NCBI RefSeq assembly: GCF_029382225.1
Contig: NZ_JARLTC010000056.1
Location: 1 to 39,602, forward strand
Direction: 5' to 3'
Source of the DNA: Spongiactinospora sp. TRM90649
GTDB lineage: Bacteria; Actinomycetota; Actinomycetes; Streptosporangiales; Streptosporangiaceae
Length of the DNA: 39,602 nt
How positions within the stretch are numbered: the first letter of the stretch is position 1; each line of letters starts with the position of its first letter. The notes under the pieces are model-generated. The model had not been told where the DNA came from. It saw only the letters and a list, made by a program, of their open reading frames with translations, and did not search any database. A program made the position numbers and the translations under genes. Below, one piece after another: positions 15,933-24,620 of the stretch.

Positions 15933-17102
15933 ATGAAGGCGCTCATCTGCGGAGCCGGGATAGCCGGCCTCACCCTTGCCTGGCACCTGGAACGGGCGGG
16001 CTGGGAGGTGGAGGTCGTCGAGCGGTCGGCGGTGTTCCGCGACGGCGGCTACATGATCGACTTCTATGGCGCGGGCCTGGAGGTGGCCGACCGGATGGGG
16101 CTGGCCGATCGGCTGCGCGAGGTGCGCCACCCGGTGTCGGAGATCGGCTACGTCGATCGGAACGGCCGCCAGACCTCCCGCCTGGCCATGGGGTCCGGTT
16201 TCGACGGGGTGATCAGCCTGCTGCGCGGCGACCTCGCCAGGATCATCCGGGACGACACCCGGGCGGAGATCCGGTACGCCACGAGCGTCGCGGAGATCCG
16301 GCCCGGCGGCGAGGCCGTCACCGTCGGCCTCACCGACGGCACGACGCGCACGGTGGACCTGCTGGTGGGCGCGGACGGCGTGCACTCCACCGTGCGCGGC
16401 CAGGCCTTCGGCCCCGGCGATCAGATCCGCTACCTGGGGCATCACGTCGCCGCGTACACGTTGACCGACGCCCGGCTCAGCCGTCTGATCGGGCCGCGCT
16501 ACCGGATGCTGACCGTGCCCGGCCGGATGGCCGGGGGCTACGCGCTGGGCGGCGACCGGCTCGCCGTGCTGTTCCTGCGCGCCGAGCCCGACCCGGAGCC
16601 GCCGCGCGATCCGGTCGCCGCGCTGCGTGAGCACTTCGGCGACCTCGGCTGGATCCTCCCCGGCGTGCTGCGCGCCGAGCCCGCCGACATCTACTACGAC
16701 CAGGTCTCCCAGGTCGAGGCGAGCAAGTGGAGCCACGGCCGGGTGGCCCTGCTCGGCGATGCCTGCCAGGCGGTCTCGCTGTTCGCCGGGCACGGCGCGT
16801 CCATGGCCATGGCCGCCGCGTGGGTGATGGCGGACGAGCTGGCCGCCACGCCCGGCGACGTGCCGGGCTCGCTCGGGCGCTACGAGCGCCGGATGCGGCC
16901 CGTCATCGCCGAGGTGCAGGCGTTCGGCCGTCGGTTCATCCGGTGGATGGCCCCGCCGAGCAGGTTCCGCATCGCCGCCCGCGACGGGCTGCTGCGGCTG
17001 GCCGGGCTGCCCGGGATGGACCGGCTCTTTCTCTCCTCCCTGACTCCCGGCGGGCACGGGCTCATCACGGGGCGGTCGGCGACCGACGTTACAAACAGGT
17101 AG
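15933..17102 (+). CDS. FAD-dependent monooxygenase (PHBH-like aromatic hydroxylase family)
   Basis: A 389-residue flavoprotein. The N-terminal dinucleotide fold GAGIAGLTLAWHLERAG (about 7-23) binds the ADP part of FAD. The middle DG motif appears as VGADGVHSTVRG (about 146-157), and the GD motif LLGDACQAVSLFAGHGASMA lies at about 273-292. These are marks of class A flavin monooxygenases, which hydroxylate aromatic or related substrates with NAD(P)H and O2. It starts at ATG 15933 after GAGAGGGG and follows the TetR gene by four bases. The C-terminal end (about 330-389) is helical. The substrate is unknown; the neighbouring dioxygenase at the left end of the window is a possible pathway partner. 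Confidence 0.88.
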   Translation: MKALICGAGIAGLTLAWHLERAGWEVEVVERSAVFRDGGYMIDFYGAGLEVADRMGLADRLREVRHPVSEIGYVDRNGRQTSRLAMGSGFDGVISLLRGDLARIIRDDTRAEIRYATSVAEIRPGGEAVTVGLTDGTTRTVDLLVGADGVHSTVRGQAFGPGDQIRYLGHHVAAYTLTDARLSRLIGPRYRMLTVPGRMAGGYALGGDRLAVLFLRAEPDPEPPRDPVAALREHFGDLGWILPGVLRAEPADIYYDQVSQVEASKWSHGRVALLGDACQAVSLFAGHGASMAMAAAWVMADELAATPGDVPGSLGRYERRMRPVIAEVQAFGRRFIRWMAPPSRFRIAARDGLLRLAGLPGMDRLFLSSLTPGGHGLITGRSATDVTNR

Positions 17103-17207
17103 GAAATTAGCGAATAGCTCAAGTGTCGTCGGCCACCCGCATATTTCATTTTATGTAAATCAGGGGCATTTACCGGGAAATGGTGGCACGCTCCATGATT
17201 CCGGCTT

Positions 17208-17236
17208 TTGGCAGGCCCTGTGGCGCCTAGGATAAT
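17208..17236 (+). promoter_or_regulatory. Probable sigma-70-type promoter
   Basis: TTGGCA (17208-17213), 17-base spacer, GATAAT (17231-17236). It would start a transcript near 17243 and reach the heme-oxygenase-like gene after a leader of about 315 bases. Confidence 0.5.
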
Positions 17237-17323
17237 CGCCGTCCGGCGGCGGAACTCGGGCCCGGAAACGCCGGTCCCGCTGGGAACCCGTACGGCGACT
17301 CCGCCGGGGGAACGGCCGGCGAG

Positions 17324-17488
17324 GTGCTGCTGCGCCGGGGCTGGGTTCGCCTGGACGCCGACCCCGGCAGGCCGCTGAGCCGGGGGTTCAGCGGCGGCGG
17401 GCTGCGGTCCGCCGACTACCGGGCCGTGGTCGCCCTGATCGGGCACGCGCACACCAGCGGAAACCGGGGCCGGGCCATCAGCGAATGA
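17324..17488 (+). pseudogene. Possible gene remnant or small ORF of unknown function
   Basis: Read from GTG 17324, this encodes 54 residues beginning VLLRRGWVRLDADP and ending SGNRGRAISE. The same frame is open upstream back to a stop near 17228 without a start. The third-base GC bias looks like coding sequence, so it may be the tail of a decayed gene. No family is recognised. It could equally be chance in GC-rich DNA. Confidence 0.25.
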
Positions 17489-17558
17489 ACCGGTGAATGA
17501 ACCGGGTCCATGCCCGATCCGAACCGGACGGCAAGCGCCACGCGGGAGGGTCTGGGAC

Positions 17559-18221
17559 GTGATCGGGGCGGGCGAGGCGTTGCGGGCGAAGATCGAACTG
17601 GTGCTGCCCGGCTACCTCGCCACCGTGCGCGCCATGTGGGACGGCGACGCCGCCGCGCGCTACCCCGGCTACCTCGCCATGCTGCACACGGTGATGCGGG
17701 CCAGCGTGCCGCTGCTGGAGGCGGCCCTGGCCGAGTGCCGCGCCCGCGCCGACCGCGACCCGGTGGCGGGGCGGCTGGCCGGCTACTACGCCCGGCACGC
17801 GCGCGAGGAACGCGGGCACGACGAGTGGGTGCGCCAGGACCTGGCCGCGCTCGGCGAGGACCCGGACGGCCCGCTCGCGCACGCGCCGGGCGCGGCGGTG
17901 GCGGGCCTGGTCGGCGCGCAGTACTACTGGCTGCGGCACTACCACCCGTGTTCGCTGCTGGGCTACATCGCGGTGGTGGAGGGCTACCCGCCCTCGCCGG
18001 GGTGGGTGGGGTGGCTGCGCCGTACGACGGGGCACCCGGCCGCCGCCTTCCGCACGCTGACCAGGCACGCCGAACTGGACCCGGGACACCGCGACGACCT
18101 CTACCGCCTGCTCGGCGACCTGCCGCTGACGCCCGAGCAGGAGTCCGCCATCGGCCTGAGCGCGCTGCACACGCTGCGCGGCCTCATCGCGCTGCTCGGC
18201 ACCGGGCAAACCGGCCCCTAG
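17559..18221 (+). CDS. Heme-oxygenase-like, iron-containing redox enzyme family protein
   Basis: A 220-residue, all-helical protein resembling the heme-oxygenase-like diiron oxidase/oxygenase (HDO) group. Candidate iron ligands include the helix ARHAREERGHDEW (Glu84, His87) and the later HAELDPGHRDDL, which has the Asp-x2-His spacing seen in the last helix of such proteins. HDO enzymes use O2 to oxidise or fragment small substrates, including amino-acid derived ones, in the cytoplasm. GTG 17559 is chosen because GGGAGGG ends eight bases before it. The gene converges on a radical SAM gene, and the two stop codons share the bases CTAG. This close packing suggests a functional link with the radical SAM pair. 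The exact reaction is unknown. Confidence 0.7.
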   Translation: MIGAGEALRAKIELVLPGYLATVRAMWDGDAAARYPGYLAMLHTVMRASVPLLEAALAECRARADRDPVAGRLAGYYARHAREERGHDEWVRQDLAALGEDPDGPLAHAPGAAVAGLVGAQYYWLRHYHPCSLLGYIAVVEGYPPSPGWVGWLRRTTGHPAAAFRTLTRHAELDPGHRDDLYRLLGDLPLTPEQESAIGLSALHTLRGLIALLGTGQTGP

Positions 18222-19174
18222 CCGGTCTGGGCGCGGGCGAGCAGGTGCCCGCACAGGTCGCAGATCCCCCGCATGGGCCGTCCGGCCAGATCCCGGTACG
18301 GCTCGGCGGCGGTGAGCGCCCCCAGCCCGGTCCGGCCGAACGCGGTCAGCAGCGGATCGTCGCGCAACTCGGCCAGCGCCGCCGTCACCTCGGCGGCGGT
18401 GGTCGCCCGGCGGCGTAGCGCGGGCGGGCCCGCCCCCATGACGACGTTCTCGTCGCAGCAGCCCAGCACCCAGCCGTCGTAGCGGACCACGGGGGCGTCC
18501 ACGATGGGGCAGCGCCCGAACGAGCCGCCGGGGGCGGAGGGAGGCGGGGGCAGGAAGTGCGCGGCCCGGCCGTACGGCAGCAGCGGCACGGGACGTACCT
18601 CGGCCACCCGGGACCAGCCGGGGCCGAGCGCCTCGGTGAGCGCACGGGCGGCGGTCTCGCGTTCGCGCGGCGTGTCCAGCACCTGGCACACCAGATGGGC
18701 GCCCGCCGCCACCACGGCGCGGACCGCCCCGGCGAACGCGGGTGCGGGCATGCGGGCGGCGTGAAAGGCGTCGCCGCCGAGCACCACGCAGCTCGCCAGC
18801 CGGAGCACGCCGCCGATCCACGCGGGCGGGTCGCCGGACGTGCCCCACACGCCGCTCGTGTAGAGGACCAGCAGCCTGCCGGTGGCCGTGATCCGCCGGG
18901 CCGCGAGGCTGAGCGCCCGCCGCTCCGCGAACGGCTCCCCACCGGAGATCGCCACGACCCCGAGCCCCGGCGAGGCGCACAGCCCGTCGAGCATCGCCTC
19001 GAACAGCCCGAAGTCCGTCACCCTCGGCCCGTCCCTCCGCGACCCCACGCTGCAATGCGCACACCCCACCGGACACGTATCGGTGAGATGCAACAACCCC
19101 GCCCCCCACCGCACCCCCCGGGCCCGCTCGACCTCCGCCCACTCCAGCCGCCGCCGCGCCACCACCTCAGGCAT
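18218..19174 (-). CDS. Radical SAM protein (second of an overlapping pair)
   Basis: A 318-residue radical SAM enzyme. The cluster motif CPVGCAHC gives Cys34, Cys38 and Cys41 (CX3CX2C) for the [4Fe-4S] centre that cleaves S-adenosylmethionine. The GGE motif appears as AISGGEPF at about 96-103. Extra cysteines near the C-terminus (GRCPIVDAP; GWVLGCCDEN; GICDLCGHL) resemble an auxiliary-cluster (SPASM/twitch-like) region found in peptide-modifying members. Its ATG lies inside the end of the upstream radical SAM gene (ATGCCTGA, 8-base overlap), so the two are translated together. It converges with the heme-oxygenase-like gene. Likely substrate: the 67-residue peptide encoded divergently, by inference. 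Confidence 0.85.
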   Translation of the reverse strand: MPEVVARRRLEWAEVERARGVRWGAGLLHLTDTCPVGCAHCSVGSRRDGPRVTDFGLFEAMLDGLCASPGLGVVAISGGEPFAERRALSLAARRITATGRLLVLYTSGVWGTSGDPPAWIGGVLRLASCVVLGGDAFHAARMPAPAFAGAVRAVVAAGAHLVCQVLDTPRERETAARALTEALGPGWSRVAEVRPVPLLPYGRAAHFLPPPPSAPGGSFGRCPIVDAPVVRYDGWVLGCCDENVVMGAGPPALRRRATTAAEVTAALAELRDDPLLTAFGRTGLGALTAAEPYRDLAGRPMRGICDLCGHLLARAQTG

Positions 19175-20222
19175 CGGGGTGGCCGAGGGTGGCGAGGGGG
19201 GCGTAGCGGGGGATGGCGTGGGGGCGGAGGAAGGCTGTGGCGCCTGCTTTCGCGCGGAGGTCGGCGACGGCGTGTTCGAGGGCGGCCGTGGTGGGGCGGG
19301 CGGCCTCTGCGGCGCCGGTGCTGGGGGGGAGGCGCAGGCAGGTGGCGCAGCAGTCGCCGGGGACGGCGTCGCCGCCGTGGCGGGTGGCGAGGTGGCATGG
19401 GCCGTACAGGCGGATCGCGCGCAGTGCGGGCGAGCCGAAGGTCCGCGTCCTGATGGCGGTCCAGTCGTCGCGGGCGGCGTCGCCCAGGCACAGGTGGGCG
19501 GGCGGGTGCTCGGCGTCCAGGGCGTGCTGGTTGCCGCAGGCGACCACCACGCCGTCGAACCGGACCACCGGCCACGCCGCGAGCGAGCACGGGTCCGCCG
19601 CCCCCGGCGGCTCCGGCACTGCCCGCGAGAGCGGGAGCCACTGCCGGGCGCGACCGGCCGGGGCGAGGCGGCCGACGAGCATCGGCACCCGGTCGTCGAA
19701 CTCGCGCCGCACCTCGCCGGTGAGCTCCTCCAGATAGGGGTCCCCGTCGTGGGAGACGATCTGCAGGCTGACGTCCCGGCCCTCGGCGAGCAGCCGGTGC
19801 AGCACGCCGAAGACGGCGCGGCGCGGCACCTCCCGCTCGTGGAAGCGGTCCACGCTCACCGCCAGGTGGTCCACGGCCCGCACCGCCCGCCCGACCGCGG
19901 CCGGGATCCGCCCCCGCCGCGCGAAGAACAGCCCGGTGAGCAGGTAGGAGCGGGTCCCCACGGCCCTGGCCGTCTCCGCCAGCTCCACCACCAGGTCCGG
20001 CCGCAGCAGCGGCTCCCCGCCGGTGAACAGCGCGAACTCGGGGTGGTCTGAGGCGGTGAAGGTCCGCGCCAGCCGCAGGAACGGCTGCGGCGAGTGCTCG
20101 GGGGCGGTGGCCGTGGAGTCCGTCGAGCAGTGCAGGCAGCGCAGCGGGCAGCGCCTGGTGAGGGCGAACCAGACGCCCGCGGCGGGCACGGTGCGGCGTT
20201 CGAGCAGTTCGGCCAGGTGCAC
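19167..20222 (-). CDS. Radical SAM protein (first of an overlapping pair)
   Basis: A 351-residue radical SAM enzyme. CPLRCLHC places Cys25, Cys29 and Cys32 in the CX3CX2C motif; FTGGEPLLRPDL supplies the GGE motif. The C-terminal half has cysteines in DPCSLAAWP, VVVACGNQ, YGPCHL and DCCATCLRL that could hold an auxiliary cluster. GTG 20222 is preferred: it gives the usual short N-terminus before the first strand and has GAGG just upstream; the frame stays open further back but without family-like sequence. It shares general layout with the downstream radical SAM protein, so the pair may act on one peptide in two steps or as a complex. It diverges from the precursor-like gene across about 220 bases. 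Confidence 0.83.
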   Translation of the reverse strand: MHLAELLERRTVPAAGVWFALTRRCPLRCLHCSTDSTATAPEHSPQPFLRLARTFTASDHPEFALFTGGEPLLRPDLVVELAETARAVGTRSYLLTGLFFARRGRIPAAVGRAVRAVDHLAVSVDRFHEREVPRRAVFGVLHRLLAEGRDVSLQIVSHDGDPYLEELTGEVRREFDDRVPMLVGRLAPAGRARQWLPLSRAVPEPPGAADPCSLAAWPVVRFDGVVVACGNQHALDAEHPPAHLCLGDAARDDWTAIRTRTFGSPALRAIRLYGPCHLATRHGGDAVPGDCCATCLRLPPSTGAAEAARPTTAALEHAVADLRAKAGATAFLRPHAIPRYAPLATLGHPDA

Positions 20223-20300
20223 GTCGCCTCGCTTCGACGGGCCTCGTTCCGACCCCGCAAGCCTCGCCCGGAGCGGGATGGGATCGCCTTGCCCGGGGTT

Positions 20301-20369
20301 CGGATCCGGTATGCGCGCCGCGCCCATACGGCCCGGCGGATCACGTACCCGGGACCAACCGGATCCGTA
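20301..20369. repeat. Direct repeat CGGATCCG(G)TA in a divergent promoter region
   Basis: CGGATCCGGTA (20301-20311) and CGGATCCGTA (20360-20369) lie about 59 bases apart, between the radical SAM pair and the 67-residue peptide gene. They may be binding sites for a common regulator; no promoter boxes are clear. Confidence 0.3.
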
Positions 20370-20441
20370 CCGCATTCCAACCGGCGAAGGGGAGATTCGT
20401 GATCGACGCACGGAAGGCACGGGTGAGAGGGAGGACGGGCC

Positions 20442-20645
20442 ATGACAGCCGCACCTGACCCGAGGCTGGTGCTCGAAGCGTGCGGTCTCCGGCTCGCCGA
20501 CCTCCCGCCCGAGCAGCAGGAGGTCCTCCTCGGCCTGTCGGCCGAGGAACTGGCCGTGCTGGTCGAGGTGAGACGCAGGCTCGACGAGTCCGGCCCCGAG
20601 GTGGTGGCCCACCAGCAGCGAACGGTCGGCGGGCTGCTGTTCTGA
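20442..20645 (+). CDS. Precursor-like small peptide (67 residues)
   Basis: A 67-residue acidic peptide preceded by a strong ribosome binding site (GAGGGAGGA, seven bases upstream). The central part, PPEQQEVLLGLSAEEL, is leader-like, and the segment PEVVAH precedes a short tail HQQRTVGGLLF. From memory this resembles actinobacterial small proteins called aroma-sacti cluster domain proteins, which sit beside radical SAM genes; I could not test this. No Cys is present, so a thioether product is not expected in the tail; Thr, Arg, Leu and Phe could be targets. It shares LSxEE and PEVxAH with the 89-residue peptide at 33559. It diverges from two radical SAM genes and is followed after 34 bases by a signalling protein. 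Confidence 0.65.
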   Translation: MTAAPDPRLVLEACGLRLADLPPEQQEVLLGLSAEELAVLVEVRRRLDESGPEVVAHQQRTVGGLLF

Positions 20646-20679
20646 GCGGGACCGTCGCCGCACCGCTGGAAAGGACCGC

Positions 20680-23600
20680 ATGAACTGTGCAGGCTGCCAG
20701 GCCGGCATCCCCGGTGACGCGCGCTACTGTCCCTTCTGCGGGGCGCCGGTCGATCCGGTACGCGGCGGCGACCAGGACACCCGGAAGATCGTCACAGTGC
20801 TGTTCTGCGACATGACCGACTCCACCGCGCTCAGCGAACGGCTGGACCCGGAGTCGCTCCGCGCCCTGATGCTGCGCTACTTCGAGCTGATGCGCGAACC
20901 CATCGAACACTACGGCGGGACGGTGGAGAAGTACATCGGCGACGCCGTCATGGCCGTCTTCGGCGTGCCCGTCGTGCACGAGGACGACCCGCGGCGGGCG
21001 ATCCGGGCGGCGATCGACATGCGGGAGGCGCTGATCGGCTTCAACGAGGAGCTGACGCGGCTGCTCGGGGTCCGGATCGGGATCCGGGTCGGCATCAACA
21101 CCGGGGAGGTCGTCACGCCGCGCGCGCCCGCCGGCCGCGACCAGGTGCTCGCCTCCGGGGAGGCGGTGAACATCGCCGCCCGGCTGGAGCAGCACGCCGC
21201 GCCGGGGGAGATCCTGCTCGGCCCGGACACCTTCCGGGGGTCCGGGGCGGGGCTGATCGCGGAACCGGTCGGCCCGCTGCCGCTGAAGGGCAGGTCACAG
21301 CCGCTGCCCGCCTACCGGCTTGTGGATCTGGACGTGAACGCGCCGACGCTGCCGCGCCGCGTGGACGGCCCGTTCGTGGGGAGAGATCCGCACTTGAACG
21401 ATCTGCTCCGGTCGCTGGAACGGGCCGGGCGCGACCGGTGCGCGGTGCTGGTCAGCCTGTTCGGGGACGCGGGCGTCGGCAAGTCGCGGCTCGCGCAGGT
21501 CTTCGCCGCCGAGGCGGCCGGGCGCGGCGCGGTCGTCGGCGCCGGCCGGTGCCGTCAGTACGGCGGCGGCGGCACGCTGCTGGCCCTCGCCGACGCGCTG
21601 CACGGCGTGCTGGACCGGCCGCCCACCGAGGAGTGCGGGGGACCGGAGCCGGAGGACCTGGCCGAGCTGCGCTGCGGTCTGCTGTCCGACGGCACGCCCG
21701 GCGCCTCCATCGAGGAGACCTCCTGGGCGGTGTGCCGCCTGCTGGACGCGATGGGCCGCGACCGGACCGTGGTGCTCGTGCTGGACGACCTGCAGTGGGC
21801 CGGTCAGTCCCTGCTGGACACACTCGACCACGTCGCCGACTGGACCACCGCCGGCGCCGTCCTGCTGCTCTGCGTGGCCCGCCCGGACCTGCTGGAACGG
21901 CGCCCCGCGTGGGGCAGCGGCAAGCTGAACGCGATCTCGATGACGCTGCCGCCGCTGGCCGCCGACGAGTCCCGCCTGCTGGTGGACGCGCTCAGCGAGG
22001 TCACCCCGCACGCCACGGACACCCTGGAGAGGATCGTCACGCTGGCCGAGGGCAACCCGCTGTTCCTGGAACAGCTCGTGGCGATGCTGCACGACGGCGG
22101 GTCCGGCGACGCGCTGCCCCCCACCATCCAGGCCCTGGTCACGGCCCGCCTGGACGCCCTGGGACGGGTGGACCGCGAGGTGCTGGAGTTCGCCGCGACC
22201 GCGGCCATGCAGGGGCGGGAGTTCACCCGCGAGGCACTGGCCGCGCTGTGGGACGGCGAGCCCGCGGAGCTGTCCGACGCGCTGCGCGTGCTGACCCACC
22301 GCCGCCTGATCCGGCCGTGGACGCGCGGCGCGCGCGGCGAGGGCTACCGCTTCGCCGGGACGCTCATCCAGCAGGTCGCCTACGCGGGCATGCCCAAACG
22401 AGCGCGGGCCCGCTGCCACGAACGGCTGGCCCACCGCCTGGAGGGAGGGCCGGGCGGTGACCGGACCGATCCCGACCTAATGGCGGCCCACCTCGAACGG
22501 GCCTTCCGGCTGCTGGCCGACCTCGGCCCGCTGGACGGCCACGCCCGGCTGCTGCGCGAGCGCGCGGCGGTGGCCATGGGCGCGGCGGGCTCGGTGGCGC
22601 TGCGCCACGGCGACCTGCAGCGGGCCGTCGAACTGCTGGAACGGGCGCTGGCGCTGCACGCCCAGGACGATCCGGGGCGGCTGCGGGTCGCCCTGTCGCT
22701 GGTGGACGCCCGGCTGGCGGTGGGCGGCGTGGACACCGGCAGGGACCTGCTGCGGCAGGTGCTGGCCCAGGCGGAACAGTCGGGCGATCAGGCCGCCGCC
22801 GCGCACTGCCGGCTGCAGCTCGCCTACCTGGACACCTCGCTGCCCGGCTTCGAGTCGATCGCCGCGGTGGCCCGCGAGACGCTGCCGGTGTTCGAGGCTG
22901 CGGGCGACCCGCTGGGCCAGGCGCGCGGGTGGCTGCGCATCGGCCAGGCCCAGCAGGTGCGCGGGCGTTTCGGCGATGCGGTGGAACCGCTGGGGCAGGC
23001 CCTCGCGCACGCCAACCGGGCCGACGCGGAACTGGAACGGGCGACCGTGCTCGGCGCGCTGGCCGTGTCGCTGTGGCTGGGCCCGGTGCCCGCGCAGGAC
23101 GGCATCGGGCAGTGCCGTGACCTGCTCGGCCGCTACGGCGAGGGACGGCGGGCCGTCCAGGCCACGCTGTCGTGCCCGCTCGCGGTGCTGCTGGCCGGGA
23201 GGCGGGAGTTCGATGAGGCGCGGGCGCTGATCGCCACCGCCCAGTCCGTCATCGACCGGCTGGGGCACGCGTTCGCCGCCGCCTCCGTGCTGGTCTTCGG
23301 CGCGGCCGTGGACGCCCTGGCGGGACGCCTGGAACCGGCGGAGGAGGCGCTGCGACGGGCGTCCCGGGCGTCCATCGAACTGGGCGACGTCCAGACCTAC
23401 GTGGCGGCGTCGGGCGACCTGGCCCGGCTCATGCTGGCGCGCGGCCGGACGGAGGAGGCGCTGGAGCTGGTGCGGGCGGCCGAGGCCCGGCACAGCGACG
23501 TGATGCCGATGACACTGGCCGACCTGGCCGGGATCCGGGCCCGCGTGTACGCGAGCCGGGGCAGGTCCGACCGGGCGCAGCGGCTGATCCGCACCGCCCT

Positions 23601-23802
23601 GCGCAACGCGCGGCTGACCGACTCGATCACCTGCCGCGGCACCGCCCTGCTGGACAAGGCGCTGGTGCTGGCCGACCTGGACGACCCAGACGGAGCCCGC
23701 TCGGCCGCCACGGCCGCGCACCGGCACTTCGCCCGGAAGGGGCATCTCGTCGGGCAGGGGTGGGCGGAGGCCGTCCCCGGCGGGGCCGGAGGCGTCCGGT
23801 GA
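20680..23802 (+). CDS. Class III cyclase-domain / AAA ATPase / TPR regulatory protein
   Basis: A 1040-residue multidomain protein. An N-terminal zinc ribbon uses Cys3, Cys6, Cys17 and Cys20 (CAGC...CPFC). A class III adenylate/guanylate cyclase domain follows (about 35-205), with VLFCDMTDSTALSERLD and GGTVEKYIGDAVMAVFG; both metal-binding Asp positions appear kept. An ATPase domain from about 230 carries Walker A GDAGVGKSRL (about 263-272) and Walker B-like VLVLDDLQWAG. The C-terminal third is helical TPR-like repeats. Such proteins are thought to link nucleotide or cyclic nucleotide signals to a partner, but targets are seldom known. It starts at ATG 20680 after AAAGGA, and its stop overlaps the protease start (GTGA), placing it in one operon with the peptide, protease and GAF genes. 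Confidence 0.88.
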   Translation: MNCAGCQAGIPGDARYCPFCGAPVDPVRGGDQDTRKIVTVLFCDMTDSTALSERLDPESLRALMLRYFELMREPIEHYGGTVEKYIGDAVMAVFGVPVVHEDDPRRAIRAAIDMREALIGFNEELTRLLGVRIGIRVGINTGEVVTPRAPAGRDQVLASGEAVNIAARLEQHAAPGEILLGPDTFRGSGAGLIAEPVGPLPLKGRSQPLPAYRLVDLDVNAPTLPRRVDGPFVGRDPHLNDLLRSLERAGRDRCAVLVSLFGDAGVGKSRLAQVFAAEAAGRGAVVGAGRCRQYGGGGTLLALADALHGVLDRPPTEECGGPEPEDLAELRCGLLSDGTPGASIEETSWAVCRLLDAMGRDRTVVLVLDDLQWAGQSLLDTLDHVADWTTAGAVLLLCVARPDLLERRPAWGSGKLNAISMTLPPLAADESRLLVDALSEVTPHATDTLERIVTLAEGNPLFLEQLVAMLHDGGSGDALPPTIQALVTARLDALGRVDREVLEFAATAAMQGREFTREALAALWDGEPAELSDALRVLTHRRLIRPWTRGARGEGYRFAGTLIQQVAYAGMPKRARARCHERLAHRLEGGPGGDRTDPDLMAAHLERAFRLLADLGPLDGHARLLRERAAVAMGAAGSVALRHGDLQRAVELLERALALHAQDDPGRLRVALSLVDARLAVGGVDTGRDLLRQVLAQAEQSGDQAAAAHCRLQLAYLDTSLPGFESIAAVARETLPVFEAAGDPLGQARGWLRIGQAQQVRGRFGDAVEPLGQALAHANRADAELERATVLGALAVSLWLGPVPAQDGIGQCRDLLGRYGEGRRAVQATLSCPLAVLLAGRREFDEARALIATAQSVIDRLGHAFAAASVLVFGAAVDALAGRLEPAEEALRRASRASIELGDVQTYVAASGDLARLMLARGRTEEALELVRAAEARHSDVMPMTLADLAGIRARVYASRGRSDRAQRLIRTALRNARLTDSITCRGTALLDKALVLADLDDPDGARSAATAAHRHFARKGHLVGQGWAEAVPGGAGGVR

Positions 23803-24620
23803 GCGCGCGGCCGGGGCTGAGCTGGAACCTGCTGGAGCACGGGCCGGGCGACATCGAGATCGAGACGGACTGGCCCGCGCACGTCACCCGTGACTGGGCC
23901 TGGGGCGGCGCGACCGGGCGCGGGGTGCGCGTGTGCGTCGTGGACAGCGGCGTGGAGCCCGGGCACCCGATGATCGGCCGGATCCACGGCAACCACGCCG
24001 TGCGGATGGGGATCGACGGAGAGGCCCGGGTCAGCAGGTGCCGGCCCCGCGACGGCTGCGGGCACGGCACCGCCTGCGCGAGCATCATCCGCTCGATCGC
24101 GCCCGAGTGCGAGCTGTACAGCGTGCGCGTGCTGGACCAGGGGTTCGGCGGAACCGGGCAGGCGCTGCTCGCCGGGCTGCGGTGGGCGGTCCGGCAGCGC
24201 TTCGACATCATCAACCTCAGCCTGTCCACGAACCGGGGCGGCCTGGCCGGCGAGCTGTACGCCCTGGCCGACGAGGCGTACTTCGCGGGCTGCCTGCTGG
24301 TGGCCTCGGCGCACAACCTGCCGGTGGAGAGCTTCCCGTGGCGGTTCGCTTCGGTCATCTCCGTCGGCAGCCACGGTGAGCGCGACCCCTCGCTCATCCT
24401 GTACAACCCGGCTCCGCCCGTGGAGTTCTTCGGGCACGGCGTCGATGTGGAGGTGGCCTGGCCCGGCGGCGGCAGCACCCGGTGCTCGGGCAACAGCTTC
24501 GCCGCCCCGCACGTCAGCGGGTACTGCGCGCTGATCAGGTCCGCCCATCCCCGCCTGACGCCGTTTCAGGTGAAGAGCCTGCTGTATCTGACCGCCGCTA
24601 ACGTCAGAGGTGACGCATGA
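23799..24620 (+). CDS. S8 family subtilisin-like serine protease, no signal peptide
   Basis: A 273-residue subtilase with the full triad: Asp49 in VCVVDSGVEP, His89 in GCGHGTACASII, and Ser233 in SGNSFAAPHV. It is only the catalytic domain: there is no signal peptide or propeptide, so it should act in the cytoplasm. This is shorter than most secreted subtilases. Its location four bases into the end of the signalling gene and just before a GAF gene, in a locus with a precursor-like peptide and radical SAM enzymes, suggests it trims a modified peptide; that role is an inference. GTG 23799 is chosen from the GTGA overlap. Confidence 0.88.
   Translation: MSARPGLSWNLLEHGPGDIEIETDWPAHVTRDWAWGGATGRGVRVCVVDSGVEPGHPMIGRIHGNHAVRMGIDGEARVSRCRPRDGCGHGTACASIIRSIAPECELYSVRVLDQGFGGTGQALLAGLRWAVRQRFDIINLSLSTNRGGLAGELYALADEAYFAGCLLVASAHNLPVESFPWRFASVISVGSHGERDPSLILYNPAPPVEFFGHGVDVEVAWPGGGSTRCSGNSFAAPHVSGYCALIRSAHPRLTPFQVKSLLYLTAANVRGDA

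Larger units (their letters stand above)
17103..17558 (+). other. 456-base region without a clear gene
   Basis: The first part (17103-17200) is AT-richer than the neighbours. A good promoter, TTGGCA-17-GATAAT, is at 17208-17236. After it, a frame stays open from a stop near 17228 to the TGA at 17486-17488; it has no convincing start except GTG 17324. Ribosome binding site GGGAGGG (17544-17550) belongs to the next gene. Confidence 0.45.
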
